NCBI GenBank assembly: GCA_013362195.1 | Contig: JABFWM010000635.1 | Span: 1-16,439 of the forward strand | Reading direction: 5' to 3' | DNA: 16,439 nt | DNA from: Acidobacteriota bacterium | GTDB taxonomy: Bacteria > Acidobacteriota > Vicinamibacteria > Vicinamibacterales > 2-12-FULL-66-21 | Made by a program: the position numbers and the translations under genes | The notes under the pieces: model-generated | What the model saw: only the letters and a program-made list of their open reading frames with translations | The model's database searches: none | Told to the model about the DNA's origin: nothing | Shown: positions 1 through 9,243 of the stretch, piece after piece | How positions within the stretch are numbered: the first letter of the stretch is position 1 | Layout: every line of letters begins with the position of its first letter

Positions 1-873
1 ATCGTTCGCGAAGCCGCCGAACGCGGAGCTGCGCGGGGTGTTGGTCGCGGGTGCGCCCCCACCGCCGCCGCCGGCACCGCCCCCGCCCGCCGGCGCGCCG
101 CCCGATCCGCCCGACTCTCCGCCACCCGACGGCGAACCGCCCGAGGGCGGCGGTGCCGGCGCGGGCACGCCCGACGAAGGCCCGCCGCCACCGCCCGCCG
201 CGCCAATCCCACCACCGCCGCCGCCGCCGCCCGCGAAAATCGAGCCGCGGCACTCACGTTCGCCAACCGTGCGCACGGCGAGCAGATTGCGGTTCGCGAT
301 GTCGCGTGCTTCGCTGAGCGTGCCATATTCCCAGAGACTGTTCGGCCCCGCCATGCCGATCACCTTCTGCAGCCCGTCACGCACGCGGTCGTGCGCCCAC
401 GTGAACCCGACGTTGGGGCCGACCGGGAGCAGCATCAGCGCCGATCGATCCGCGTAGGTCAACCGGTTGAAGAAGCGGGAGGCGGCGGTCGCGACGTGCC
501 GCGCGTTGCCCGGTTCGATCGTGCTCTGATCGACGACGAACACGAAGAGACGGCCCGCGCCGCCGCCCTCATTCGAGCTCACCGGCTGATCGTCGCCCGG
601 CTCGACGGCCTGTGCCGATCGCGCGGCCACGGTATCGATGAACTCCGCGGTGACGACGCGCCGCGGCTGACCGCCGACGGTGACGACGAAGTCGGCGGGC
701 GTGAGGCCGCGGATCGGTTGTCCCTGCTTGTCGAGCACGGAGACATCGACGCTGACCACCTCGACGCCGCTCTTGAATTGCGGCGGCGGACCGGCCGCGG
801 GCTGCTGTGCCGAGAGAAGGGGCGCACCGGCCGTCAGAATCGCCGCCGCGGTGAGCCACTGGGATGCTTTCAT
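1..873 (-). CDS. VWFA-related secreted protein, partial (C-terminus beyond left edge)
   Basis: The frame is open from an ATG at 873 to the window edge (291 codons), so the gene is cut off at its 3' end. Residues 1-22 look like a signal peptide (MKASQWLTAAAILTAGAPLLSA). The segment VEVVSVDVSVLDKQGQPI at about 38-55, then GLTPADFVV, is the usual opening of acidobacterial VWFA-related proteins (TIGR03436 type). A VWA-like core starts at about 109 (LFVFVVDQSTIEPG) and continues through RFFNRLTYADRSALMLLPVG. The MIDAS position reads DQSTI, not DxSxS, so metal binding is doubtful. Residues about 214-275 form a Gly/Pro/Ser-rich low-complexity stretch that is probably a flexible linker. A GGGGAGG ribosome binding site lies 5 nt before the ATG and spans the TAG stop of the upstream gene, two bases away. 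The function is unknown; an envelope or secreted adhesion role is only an inference from the fold. Confidence 0.85.
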   Translation of the reverse strand, partial: MKASQWLTAAAILTAGAPLLSAQQPAAGPPPQFKSGVEVVSVDVSVLDKQGQPIRGLTPADFVVTVGGQPRRVVTAEFIDTVAARSAQAVEPGDDQPVSSNEGGGAGRLFVFVVDQSTIEPGNARHVATAASRFFNRLTYADRSALMLLPVGPNVGFTWAHDRVRDGLQKVIGMAGPNSLWEYGTLSEARDIANRNLLAVRTVGERECRGSIFAGGGGGGGGIGAAGGGGGPSSGVPAPAPPPSGGSPSGGGESGGSGGAPAGGGGAGGGGGGAPATNTPRSSAFGGFAND

Positions 874-875
874 CG

Positions 876-2024
876 CTACCTCCCCGCGCGCTGCGGGCCG
901 TTCGCGCGGTACCCGCGCCGCGCCCGCACCTCGTAGCGGCTGTTGCGGACCTGCACCTTGATGTTGCGCCAGGTGTTGTCCTGCTTCAGGTTGGTCGAGG
1001 AATACGAGAGCACGTACTGGTTCGCGAGCTCCGCGACGATGTCGTCGAAGACGCCATCCAGCTCGCGAGAGTGACGTGGGAAAAACGCGCGTCCGCCGGT
1101 TGAATGCGCGTAGCTTTCGAGGCTCCGGCGCAGCTGCGGCACCGTGGCGCCGCCGCCGAAGCCGATCGTGTAGAGCATGGCGTCGCTCGACTGCACGCGC
1201 GCCATCGCCGTCTCGCGCCGGGTCAGGCTGTTGCGATCGTCGCCGTCGGAGAAGATCACGACGCCCTTGCGGCCCCACTCACGGCTGACGAGGTCCAGCG
1301 ATCGGACGGTCGCGTCGTAGAGCGCGGTGCCGCCCCATGACGTCAGCAGGTCGACCGCCGCCTCGCGCGCGCGCTGATCCTTCTCCCGCTCGGCGAGCAG
1401 GAACATCGTGTCGTTGAAGCCGACCAGCGTCACGGCGTCGCCGGGCCGCAGCTTCGCCAGCAGCTGCTTGACCGCGGCCCGCACCTCCGGCAACGCCCGT
1501 TCCATGCTGCCGCTGATGTCGATCGCGAGCACGAGATCGAGCGGCGCGTCTTCGCTCACCATGCTCGCGATCGGCTGCTTCACGCCGTCTTCGAAGACCT
1601 CGAAGTCCTGGCGCTGCAGCCCGCGCACGAACTGGCCGCCATCGGTGACGATCACCGGCACCAGCACCGCTTCGGTGCGGACGCGCTCGGTGAAGCCGAG
1701 ATCCCTGGTGCGCACGTTGTCGATGAGCCGCCTGCCGTCGGGCAGCGTCGCGACGACGCGGACGTGATGGCCGCGGACGGTTTCACCAGCCTGGTAGGTG
1801 CACACGAAGGGCGTCTGCTCGACCGTGCAGGTCAAGCGGCCGTCGACGAAGAAGTTGACCGTCGCGGCCGCCACGCCCTCCGTGATCACCGCCTCGATCC
1901 GCAGCGCGCCGCTGACGATCGCGTCGCTCGAGGGCGCCGTGATGTGCAGCTGCGGCGTCTGCGCGCCCAGCGCGATGGCTGCCGCCGCGACCATCGTCAG
2001 CGTGGACACCCACGCGCGTGTCAT
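876..2024 (-). CDS. VWFA-related secreted protein with intact MIDAS
   Basis: This 382-residue protein has a signal peptide at about 1-21 (ending IALGA). An Ig-like segment follows at about 25-110 (QLHITAPSSDAIVSGALRIEAV, VNFFVDGRL). Next comes the TIGR03436-type region: VPVIVTDGGQFVRGL, then QDFEVFEDGVKQPI at about 139-152. The VWA domain runs from about 162 with an intact MIDAS DISGS (169-173), a conserved T in GGTALYDA (231-238) and FSDGDD (258-263). The C-terminal part resembles the family's usual ending (YVLSYSS, then YEVRARRGYRA). The ATG at 2024 overlaps the TGA of the upstream 963-residue gene as ATGA, so translational coupling is likely; the frame is open further upstream, but that part is out of frame with a real gene. 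The two cysteines at about 66 and 75 could form a disulfide after export. The family is common in Acidobacteriota but its function is not established. Confidence 0.93.
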   Translation of the reverse strand: MTRAWVSTLTMVAAAAIALGAQTPQLHITAPSSDAIVSGALRIEAVITEGVAAATVNFFVDGRLTCTVEQTPFVCTYQAGETVRGHHVRVVATLPDGRRLIDNVRTRDLGFTERVRTEAVLVPVIVTDGGQFVRGLQRQDFEVFEDGVKQPIASMVSEDAPLDLVLAIDISGSMERALPEVRAAVKQLLAKLRPGDAVTLVGFNDTMFLLAEREKDQRAREAAVDLLTSWGGTALYDATVRSLDLVSREWGRKGVVIFSDGDDRNSLTRRETAMARVQSSDAMLYTIGFGGGATVPQLRRSLESYAHSTGGRAFFPRHSRELDGVFDDIVAELANQYVLSYSSTNLKQDNTWRNIKVQVRNSRYEVRARRGYRANGPQRAGR

Positions 2025-4912
2025 CGTGTGACCCCGGACCGCGCCGAGCGTCCCGTCGTCTCGCCCACCGGCACGAGCGGACCATCGGTCGTCAGCAACG
2101 CGAGATATTGTTCGAGCCGTTCGGTCGAGAGCGCCTGCACGTAGTCGATCAGTCCGCGGCGGTCGTCCTCGTCGCGGCTCGCGGCGGAGTTCACGAACTC
2201 CAGCATCGCCGAGGTGAGCACGGGGCCGAGCAGCGCCGCCGGCATCTGCATGTCGGCGAGCAGTTCGGCGAGGCGCAGGTTCAGATCGGGGAAGCCGCTG
2301 GCGAAGATGCCCGAGCCCCAGCGGCCGGCCAGGGAGTCCCACGGCCGGCGATTGAGGACGGCGAGGCACAGGCAGCCGAGGCGCGCTTGCGCGGGCGCGC
2401 CCCAGGCGTGCAGCGGCGCGGGCACCGACGCGCGCTCGAGGCCGGCGGCCAGCAGTTCGTCAGCGGACAGAAAGGACGCGACCCGCACCGGATCGTGCGC
2501 GACCATCCAGGCGAGCAGCGTGCGTCGAAGCGGGCTGAGCCGGATCGCATCCGCCAGCGCGTCGACGCCGGCGCGGCTACGCAACGAGGCCATGCGATCG
2601 CGGCCGGCCCGCAGCGCGGCGGCGATGCTGTCGCGATCGCCATCGGTCAACGAGGCCGCAGTGACGAGCGCGACGCTTTCGATGAACGCGCGGCGGTCTT
2701 CGTCGTTCAACGACGGCCGGCGCCGGGGAGGCTTCGCCGAGAGCGGCACGAGGCTGAACTCGGCAAGCCGGACGTCGAGGCCGAGCAGCGATCCGGTCAC
2801 GCGCCAGCCCCGTATCGGATCGCCGCCGGCGGCGGGCATGCGCCACGCGACATGGCGCACGATGGCTGACGGTTGGCCGAACTCGTGCCGCGACGCCGCG
2901 GCATCGGCGGAGATCGCCGAGCGATCCGGCTGCCCCATGGCCGCGGCATACACGAGTTCCCTGAGGCCGCGCGCCAGCAGGTCGTCCGAGAGCAGGCGTA
3001 GCGCGGCAGCCAGCCGGGTCCCCGATGCGACGTCGCCGTCGCGCGCCGCCCGCTGGAAATCCGACGCGACGTCACGGCAGCGGTCCAGCGGAACCGCCTC
3101 CGCGAGGTGACGGAGGGCATCCGCGTGCTGCCGCAGCGAGTCGCGCGACAGGCCCGCCTCGGCGATCGTATCGGCGAGCGCCGCCGCGGTGCGCGCCGAC
3201 GACAGATACGGGCGGCGATCGTCGCCGATGAGACGCATCATCCGGGTCGCGTCCGCCCCCGCGAGGTCGACGCGATATCGTGTGCCTTCCCATTCAACGA
3301 TGCGCACATCGCGTGCGGTGAGGCCGGCCGCGAGCCGGAGCAGATCGCGCTCGAGCGGTCCTGCGGCGCCGGCCAGCGCATCGCCGGGTCCGTTCGCGTC
3401 GGCCGCGGCGGACGCGGCCGCGGGCGGCAGACGCGGCAGCAGCTCCGCTTCGATCCAGCGAACGACGCGCCCTTCGTAATCGCCGCGCGGCGTCGTGTTG
3501 ATGGCGGACAGCGACGACACGAGCGAGGACAGCGCGTCGGGCGAGAGGCTGCCGCGCAGCACGGCACGGGTGACCACCGCCAGGGCGCCCTGATACTGCG
3601 CCAGCGTCCGAGCGGCGCGCGCCGCGTCATTAATAGAGGAGAGCGCCGCGGCGCGGCGCGCCGCCGCCGCGTACGCCGGGACATCCCTCAGGCCGGCGCG
3701 CTCGAGCGTCGCGATCAGCGCGGGATAGGTGCCCGCCGCGTGCACGGCCTCGACGGCATCGCGCGAAAGGGTCGACCCGCGCGCGAACAGACGCGACGCG
3801 AACAGCACCATGTCGTACCGCCGGCGACGTTCCGCCTGGTCGCCCTGAAAGACCTGCTCCGCGAGCGACGCGAAGTCCAGTGGCGGATCCATGGCGTCAT
3901 GCTCGTCGTGCGCAGCATTGTCTGGCGCGGGCAGCGTCTCCGCCAGCGCGAGCGCCCAGAACCGCCGCGTGCCGGGCAGCATCGGCCGCCCCTGCTCGTC
4001 GACCGGCAGATCGGCGAGAAGCAGTGCGGGATCCAGCACGGGACGCCAGAACGTGCGTTCGTCCACCTTCCAGCCGGGCGCGAGGCGTCCGTAGACGCCC
4101 AACAGACGGCGCGCCGCCTCGGCACGCCGTACCGGATCCGGGGCATCGAGATCCAGCGCGCGACGAAGGCGCGGCGCCGTGAGCTGCGTCAGGCTGGCAA
4201 AGAAGTACGGCAGCAGGCCATCATTTTGCGAGAGGAGCGCGCGCAGGAATGGTTCGGGATGCGACGCATCCGCGCCGGTCAGCGCCGTCCACGCGGGCTC
4301 GGCGTCGACGCCGCCCGGCACCCGCACGCGTCCGTTCGCCACGCGGAATCCCGGCGCCGCGATCATGAATGCGGCGGGATGTCGGGTGACGACGTCGGCG
4401 ATCACCTCCGGGCGCTCGGCCATGAACGCGCGCGTCTCGTCGTCGAGCGCGAGCAGGCCGCCGTAGAACAGCGCGGCGGCGCGCGAGCCGAGAATCGACG
4501 CGGCGAGCGTGCGCCGGGTCGCACGTCCGCCGAACACCGTATCGATCCAGATCGGTTCGGGCAACGGCAGCGGCAGCGTCTCGGCAGCGTCGTCTACCGC
4601 ACCGGCTGTGGCGGCGCCGTCCAGATGCGCGAGCAGGGGAGCCAGTGCCGCTTCGCGCGGATCGTTCTTGGGCACGACCGACGATCGATGCGTGCGCCGG
4701 ATGATGTCGAGGAGGAACTGGCTGCGATCCGGGGCGACCGGCTCGTCGAGTGTCGCGACGGCCGCCTGAAGGCCGCCGGGCAGCGGCATCTCCCCGACAG
4801 CGCCGGGCGATGCCGTCTGCGCGTACAGAGCTTGCCCGGATAAAAACACGCCGACGATGACGGCGTGCAGTGCGGGTTCTCCTCCGAATCTCCGCACGTG
4901 GCGCTCTCGCAC
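2021..4912 (-). CDS. Large secreted protein of unknown function (963 aa)
   Basis: I recognise no domain. The GTG at 4912 gives a basic N-terminus (MRERHVRRF) and a hydrophobic stretch ending in LSGQALYA at about 31, which is a good signal peptide, so the mature protein is probably periplasmic or exported. A second GTG at 4897 is a possible start. No strong ribosome binding site precedes either one; AGAGG lies 4 nt before 4912. The rest is Ala/Arg/Leu-rich and appears mostly helical, with no membrane segment, zinc motif, nucleotide loop or obvious repeat. Cysteines are few, with a CLC pair at about 835. The gene ends in an ATGA overlap with the VWFA-related gene, and a second VWFA-related gene follows, so the three are probably co-translated and may work together. 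A 578-codon open frame on the opposite strand is a GC-bias shadow. Confidence 0.85.
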   Translation of the reverse strand: MRERHVRRFGGEPALHAVIVGVFLSGQALYAQTASPGAVGEMPLPGGLQAAVATLDEPVAPDRSQFLLDIIRRTHRSSVVPKNDPREAALAPLLAHLDGAATAGAVDDAAETLPLPLPEPIWIDTVFGGRATRRTLAASILGSRAAALFYGGLLALDDETRAFMAERPEVIADVVTRHPAAFMIAAPGFRVANGRVRVPGGVDAEPAWTALTGADASHPEPFLRALLSQNDGLLPYFFASLTQLTAPRLRRALDLDAPDPVRRAEAARRLLGVYGRLAPGWKVDERTFWRPVLDPALLLADLPVDEQGRPMLPGTRRFWALALAETLPAPDNAAHDEHDAMDPPLDFASLAEQVFQGDQAERRRRYDMVLFASRLFARGSTLSRDAVEAVHAAGTYPALIATLERAGLRDVPAYAAAARRAAALSSINDAARAARTLAQYQGALAVVTRAVLRGSLSPDALSSLVSSLSAINTTPRGDYEGRVVRWIEAELLPRLPPAAASAAADANGPGDALAGAAGPLERDLLRLAAGLTARDVRIVEWEGTRYRVDLAGADATRMMRLIGDDRRPYLSSARTAAALADTIAEAGLSRDSLRQHADALRHLAEAVPLDRCRDVASDFQRAARDGDVASGTRLAAALRLLSDDLLARGLRELVYAAAMGQPDRSAISADAAASRHEFGQPSAIVRHVAWRMPAAGGDPIRGWRVTGSLLGLDVRLAEFSLVPLSAKPPRRRPSLNDEDRRAFIESVALVTAASLTDGDRDSIAAALRAGRDRMASLRSRAGVDALADAIRLSPLRRTLLAWMVAHDPVRVASFLSADELLAAGLERASVPAPLHAWGAPAQARLGCLCLAVLNRRPWDSLAGRWGSGIFASGFPDLNLRLAELLADMQMPAALLGPVLTSAMLEFVNSAASRDEDDRRGLIDYVQALSTERLEQYLALLTTDGPLVPVGETTGRSARSGVTR

Positions 4913-5058
4913 GTGGCCTCTGAGCCGCTATTCTGCACTCGGCGGGAAAAAAATCTACCGGATTCTGCGCCGTGATCGAGCGACGCACCAGAGCTGCCGT
5001 CGAGGTTGGCACGGCTTCCACGTGCGGAGCACGCGGGCGCCGGCAAAAGGTCGCAGCG

Positions 5059-5074
5059 CCGCCGACTTTGGCGG
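5059..5074 (-). terminator. Possible weak terminator after the toxin gene
   Basis: On the minus strand, CCGCC, a 6-nt loop and GGCGG form a 5-bp GC hairpin that begins 2 nt after the TAG of the PIN toxin gene. A short CCTTTT follows about 9 nt later. The stem is short and the T run is poor, so this may be chance in such GC-rich DNA. Confidence 0.25.
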
Positions 5075-5076
5075 GA

Positions 5077-5484
5077 CTACCAGAGGATGCGCACCACGCC
5101 CGAGCGCTCGATGTCGGCGTCGCGCGTCAGGAGCGGCAGGGCCAGGGCCCGCGCGGCCGCGCAGATCAGCGCGTCGAACGGATCGCGGTTGAAGCGCAGT
5201 CCGTCCGCGTCGTAGATCTGATCGGCGGTCAGATCGTACGGCTGGTACGCCGGGTTGCTGAACAGATCCTCGAAGAACGCCTGCGGCGTCCGGCGCAGGT
5301 TCACGTGCCCGCTGCGCGCGATGAGCGACGTTTCCCACAGCACGGCGGCGGGGACGTAGATGATGGCCTTCCGCTCTTCGCAGGCGCGGAAGTGCGCCGC
5401 GGCCCGCTTCCCCAGACGCGCGCTCGCGGCCGCATGGTAGACGAGCGCGTGGGTATCGGTGACGACCGCCTCCGGGTCAGCCAC
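5077..5484 (-). CDS. vapC: PIN-domain toxin, VapC family
   Basis: This 135-residue protein is normal in length for a VapC ribonuclease toxin. PIN-domain toxins cleave RNA (tRNA, rRNA or mRNA) using a cluster of acidic residues that bind Mg2+. The cluster is visible: D10 in VVTDTHALVYH, E51 in LWETSL, D101 and D104 in RDPFDALI, and D122 in LLTRDADI. The DTHALV start and the RDPFDALI motif place it in the DTHALLW-type PIN branch. The start is a GTG at 5484 inside the 3' end of the antitoxin gene (8-nt overlap), preceded by GGAAGAAG. That is typical toxin-antitoxin coupling, with the antitoxin made first. The RNA target cannot be told from the sequence. Confidence 0.9.
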   Translation of the reverse strand: MADPEAVVTDTHALVYHAAASARLGKRAAAHFRACEERKAIIYVPAAVLWETSLIARSGHVNLRRTPQAFFEDLFSNPAYQPYDLTADQIYDADGLRFNRDPFDALICAAARALALPLLTRDADIERSGVVRILW

Positions 5485-5788
5485 GGCGCTTCTTCCCGCG
5501 GGCGGCCGGCGCGCGATACGATGGCGCCTCCTCCTTCACGAGCATCGGCCGCCGTACCGACCGATCGAACAGCGATCGCACGTAGCCGTCGGCGTCATCG
5601 AGGCCGCCCTGCGGCAGATCAATCGTGCCGACAACGGACCGGATCGCCTCGGTGCGGCCGGAGAGGCGTGCGTCCTGGACGAGCCGATCGAGCACTTCGC
5701 TCAGGCTCCCCTTCCGGCTGGCCGCGGCCTGCGCCTTGAGCCAGAGCAGGTTGGCTTCCTGCAGCGTCACGGAAACAGCTTTCCTCAT
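5477..5788 (-). CDS. vapB: Ribbon-helix-helix antitoxin partner of VapC
   Basis: This 103-residue protein starts at the ATG at 5788. The N-terminal 40 residues fit a ribbon-helix-helix DNA-binding fold: strand KAVSVTL, helix QEANLLWLKAQAAA, turn RKGSLS, helix EVLDRLVQDAR. The C-terminal half (VGTIDLPQGGLDDADGYV, then SLFDRS) resembles the toxin-neutralising tails of VapB-like antitoxins, and the end is very basic (RGKKRRG). The stop overlaps the GTG of the PIN toxin by 8 nt. Antitoxins of this class usually repress their own operon, and an inverted repeat covers the start codon. No Shine-Dalgarno sequence is seen, so the message may be leaderless. The longer open frame running up to 7342 on this strand is rejected, because it lies antisense to a well-supported gene. 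Confidence 0.83.
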   Translation of the reverse strand: MRKAVSVTLQEANLLWLKAQAAASRKGSLSEVLDRLVQDARLSGRTEAIRSVVGTIDLPQGGLDDADGYVRSLFDRSVRRPMLVKEEAPSYRAPAARGKKRRG

Positions 5789-5803
5789 ATCTTCATACGA
5801 TAT
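5787..5803 (-). promoter_or_regulatory. Candidate antitoxin operator/promoter over the start codon
   Basis: ATATC and GATAT form an inverted repeat around a 7-nt spacer and include the start codon of the antitoxin. On the minus strand the box reads GATATCGTATGAAGAT followed directly by ATG. TATCGT could be a -10 element for a leaderless or very short-leader transcript. An operator here would fit autoregulation by the ribbon-helix-helix antitoxin. No convincing -35 element is seen. Confidence 0.35.
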
Positions 5804-5955
5804 CACATGGGCAACCAAACCCGCCCCCGTCACGCCGGGGCATCGATGAAGACGGGCGATGCGATCCGCCGCGCCGGCGCAGTGGACCGCGACGCGCCCG
5901 ATGCGTCGGCCGGTCGTCTCGGCACGTCCCCGGGACGAACGCCGGCGGGCTTTGC

Positions 5956-5964
5956 GATATCGTA
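5956..5964 (+). promoter_or_regulatory. GATATCGTA box before the plus-strand operon
   Basis: GATATCGTA lies here with its first base exactly 16 nt before the GTG start at 5972. The same nine bases lie 16 nt before the ATG of the divergent antitoxin gene. TATCGT (5958-5963) could serve as the -10 of a leaderless promoter, because no ribosome binding site is present. It might instead be a second operator for the antitoxin. The -35 region is not recognisable. Confidence 0.35.
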
Positions 5965-5971
5965 GACAGTC

Positions 5972-7341
5972 GTGCCGCACCCAACAGCATGGCGGGAGGG
6001 CGCAGCCGCGCGCGTCCGCGCGGCGATCGCCGCGGCCGATCGCGCGCGACGGATCCGCGTCCGCCGTCGGCGCGCGTGGCGCGCCGCGCCGTACATCGCC
6101 GCCGCGAGCGTGTCGGTGACGCTCGTCGGGGCGCTCCGCGGCTGGCCGGCGCGCGCGTCGCTCGTGCTGCTCGTGCTGGGTCTGGGTGCACTGGCGGGGT
6201 GGACGCGAGCCGTCCGCGCCCGCCGCGAGATCGGCGATCGCGTCGCGGCAGCGATCGATCGGGACGCCGGCCTGCAGGGCGAGCTGCGCAGCGCGAGCTG
6301 GTTCGCCAGCCGCGATGGACGGGACGCCTGGATCGATTGGCACCTCGAACGCGCCGCGGCCCGCCTGGCCGACCTCGAATGGCCTCGCGTATACCCACCC
6401 GTCGTCGATCGTCGGGCGCAGGCGACGACCGGAGTGCTGACGGTAGCCGCACTGCTGCTGCCGATGGCGCTGCCCGGCCTGCCCGGCGGCATCCTTATTT
6501 ACAAGGAGACGCGCCCCGCCCTGAGGCCGTTGGGCACACGGCCGCTCGCGGCCGCGATCCCGACGGGATTGCCGGAGGAGCTCGAGGCGTTTCTCGCGCA
6601 GGCCGAAAACGGGACGGTGCGCCTGGATGCGGCGGGGGATCCGGCCGCGGTGCGCCGCCTGATCGACAAGCTGTCGCAGGTGCACGATGCGGCATCCCTG
6701 AAGGCGCTTGCCCGTGCGACCGGACCGAAGCCGGAGACCGCACCGCGTTCCACGGATGCCGCGATGAAGACCCTCGCCGAGCGCGCCGATCGGGCGGCAC
6801 AGAATGCCGCCGTTCCGCCGCCGATGCGCGACGCGCTCGAGGATCTCGCCGACGATCTCACGAAGGCCGCGGACGCCGAGCGCGCGGCGAATGGCGATCC
6901 ACGTGAGACTCGCCCGTCGCGTCGGCCACAGGACGGTGACGCGGCGCAGGCGAACGCGTCGCCGCGCCACCAGGAGCCGTCGATTCAATCGGTGCGCGAT
7001 CCCGACAGCGGCGGTGGCGCCGCCGTCCTGATGGTGGCGGATCCGAACGCGATCGGCCGGGACCCGGGAACCGGCCTTGGCGGCGGCTCCGGCGCGGACG
7101 CGCAGAACGGCGCGATGCCCGATCTGGGTCGGGCACTCCGCAGCGAAACCGTCGAAGCGAGCGCCAACACCGACGGGTCCGACACGCTGACGGAGCGCCG
7201 CCGCAGGAGCGAGCGAGGCGAAGCCACCGTGACGTTCACCCGCAGCGCGCCGCGCGCGTTCGATCGCGGCCGCGCCTCGGCCCCGCCGGCCGTCCCGGAA
7301 GAGCGGCGCAGCGCCGTCCAGTCGTACTTCGTACGCCAGCA

Positions 7342-7345
<4 letters not shown>
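5972..7345 (+). CDS. DUF4175-like membrane protein heading a MoxR operon
   Basis: This 457-residue protein has a basic N-terminus (RRIRVRRRRAWR), two membrane segments at about 40-57 and 62-79, and a third at about 152-173. The stretch REIGDRVAAAIDRDAGLQGE at about 86-104 resembles the A..lDrr.gLk.rlsTA motif of DUF4175-type proteins. The rest (about 180-457) is hydrophilic: a helical part up to about 305, then a low-complexity Gly/Asp/Arg-rich part, and a terminal VPEERRSAVQSYFVRQQ like the conserved ending of related proteins. An in-frame TAG at 5963-5965 makes the GTG at 5972 the first possible start, and no Shine-Dalgarno precedes it. Its TGA overlaps the ATG of the MoxR gene (ATGA), so it is coupled to that operon. 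The function is unknown; a membrane partner of the ATPase/VWA module is inferred from position. Confidence 0.85.
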
Positions 7346-8334
<989 letters not shown>

Positions 8335-8370
8335 CGCGCTCCTGAGCCGTAGGTCGTACGCCGCAACATC

Positions 8371-9243
8371 ATGGCCCTCCGCTTTGACGACGAGTTCCTG
8401 CGCAAGCTCGAATACCTGCACGTCGTCTCGCGTCGTGCGCTCGCCGGGCAGAACCGCGCCGATCGTCTGACGCCGATGCGCGGCCGCGGGCTGCAGTTCG
8501 CGGATCACCGGCCGTATGCCGCGGGCGACGACTTCCGCCACATCGACTGGAAGGCGTACAAGCGGCTGAACCGCCTGCTGCTGCGGCTGTTCGATGAGGA
8601 GCGCGATCTGCCGATTGACCTGCTCCTCGACGTGAGCCGGTCGATGTCGGAGCCGGCGAAGTTCGACATGGCGCGGCGGGTGACCGCCGCGATCTGCTAC
8701 ATCGGGCTGGCGCACCTGGATCGGGTCACGCTGCTGCCGTTTGCGGAGGCGCTGGGCCAACCGTCGCTACCGGGCCGCGGCAAGGGGCGCATCTTCCGCG
8801 TCTTCGAGCAGCTCGAACGTCTCGAGGCCGACGGCGCGACGAGCCTGCGGCAGTCCTTCAGGACGTTCGCCGCCCGGCCGCGCCACGCCGGCCTTGCGGT
8901 GGTGGTGTCGGACTTCCTCGATCCCGAGGGATTCGAGACCGGATTGAAGATGCTGCGGACGCTGGGGCACGACGTGTTCGTCGTCCATGTCGCGTCGCGC
9001 GGCGATCGCGACGCGCGCGTCTTTGGCGACGTGCGCTTCGTGGATGCGGAAACCGGAGAGACGCGCGACGTCGACGTCACGCCGACGCTGGCAGCCGCGT
9101 ATGCGCACGCGTGGGACGCGCACGCGGTCGCGCTCGAGCGCTTCTGCACCCGCTATGACATCGGCTACGTGCGCGCCGACGCCGAGCAGCCCTTCGAGGA
9201 CGTCATCCTGAAGGCGTTCCGCCTGGGACGGTTTCTCGCATGA
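8371..9243 (+). CDS. DUF58 domain protein
   Basis: This 290-residue protein carries the DUF58 signature FADHRPYAAGDDFRHIDWKA at about 43-62. A VWA-like region follows, with DVSRSM (87-92, a DxSxS form) and VVVSDFLD (177-184). There is no membrane segment, so it is probably cytoplasmic or membrane-associated through partners. DUF58 genes nearly always follow moxR and come before VWA genes, as here, and the products are thought to bridge the ATPase and the membrane VWA proteins. No clear ribosome binding site lies before the ATG; there is only a distant GTAGG. The TGA overlaps the next gene's ATG (ATGA). Confidence 0.95.
   Translation: MALRFDDEFLRKLEYLHVVSRRALAGQNRADRLTPMRGRGLQFADHRPYAAGDDFRHIDWKAYKRLNRLLLRLFDEERDLPIDLLLDVSRSMSEPAKFDMARRVTAAICYIGLAHLDRVTLLPFAEALGQPSLPGRGKGRIFRVFEQLERLEADGATSLRQSFRTFAARPRHAGLAVVVSDFLDPEGFETGLKMLRTLGHDVFVVHVASRGDRDARVFGDVRFVDAETGETRDVDVTPTLAAAYAHAWDAHAVALERFCTRYDIGYVRADAEQPFEDVILKAFRLGRFLA

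Noticed and set aside
38..457. Proline-rich open frame on the plus strand
   Set aside because: It is the mirror of the Gly-rich insert of the minus-strand VWFA-related gene, which has a signal peptide, a ribosome binding site and family motifs.
2025..2369. Upstream extension of the VWFA-related gene
   Set aside because: It runs inside the 963-aa gene in another frame. The ATG at 2024 gives a signal peptide and an ATGA overlap.
3107..4843. 578-codon open frame antisense to the 963-aa gene
   Set aside because: Arg/Gln-rich composition without motifs, as expected from the opposite strand of a high-GC gene. The minus-strand frame has a signal peptide and a coupled neighbour.
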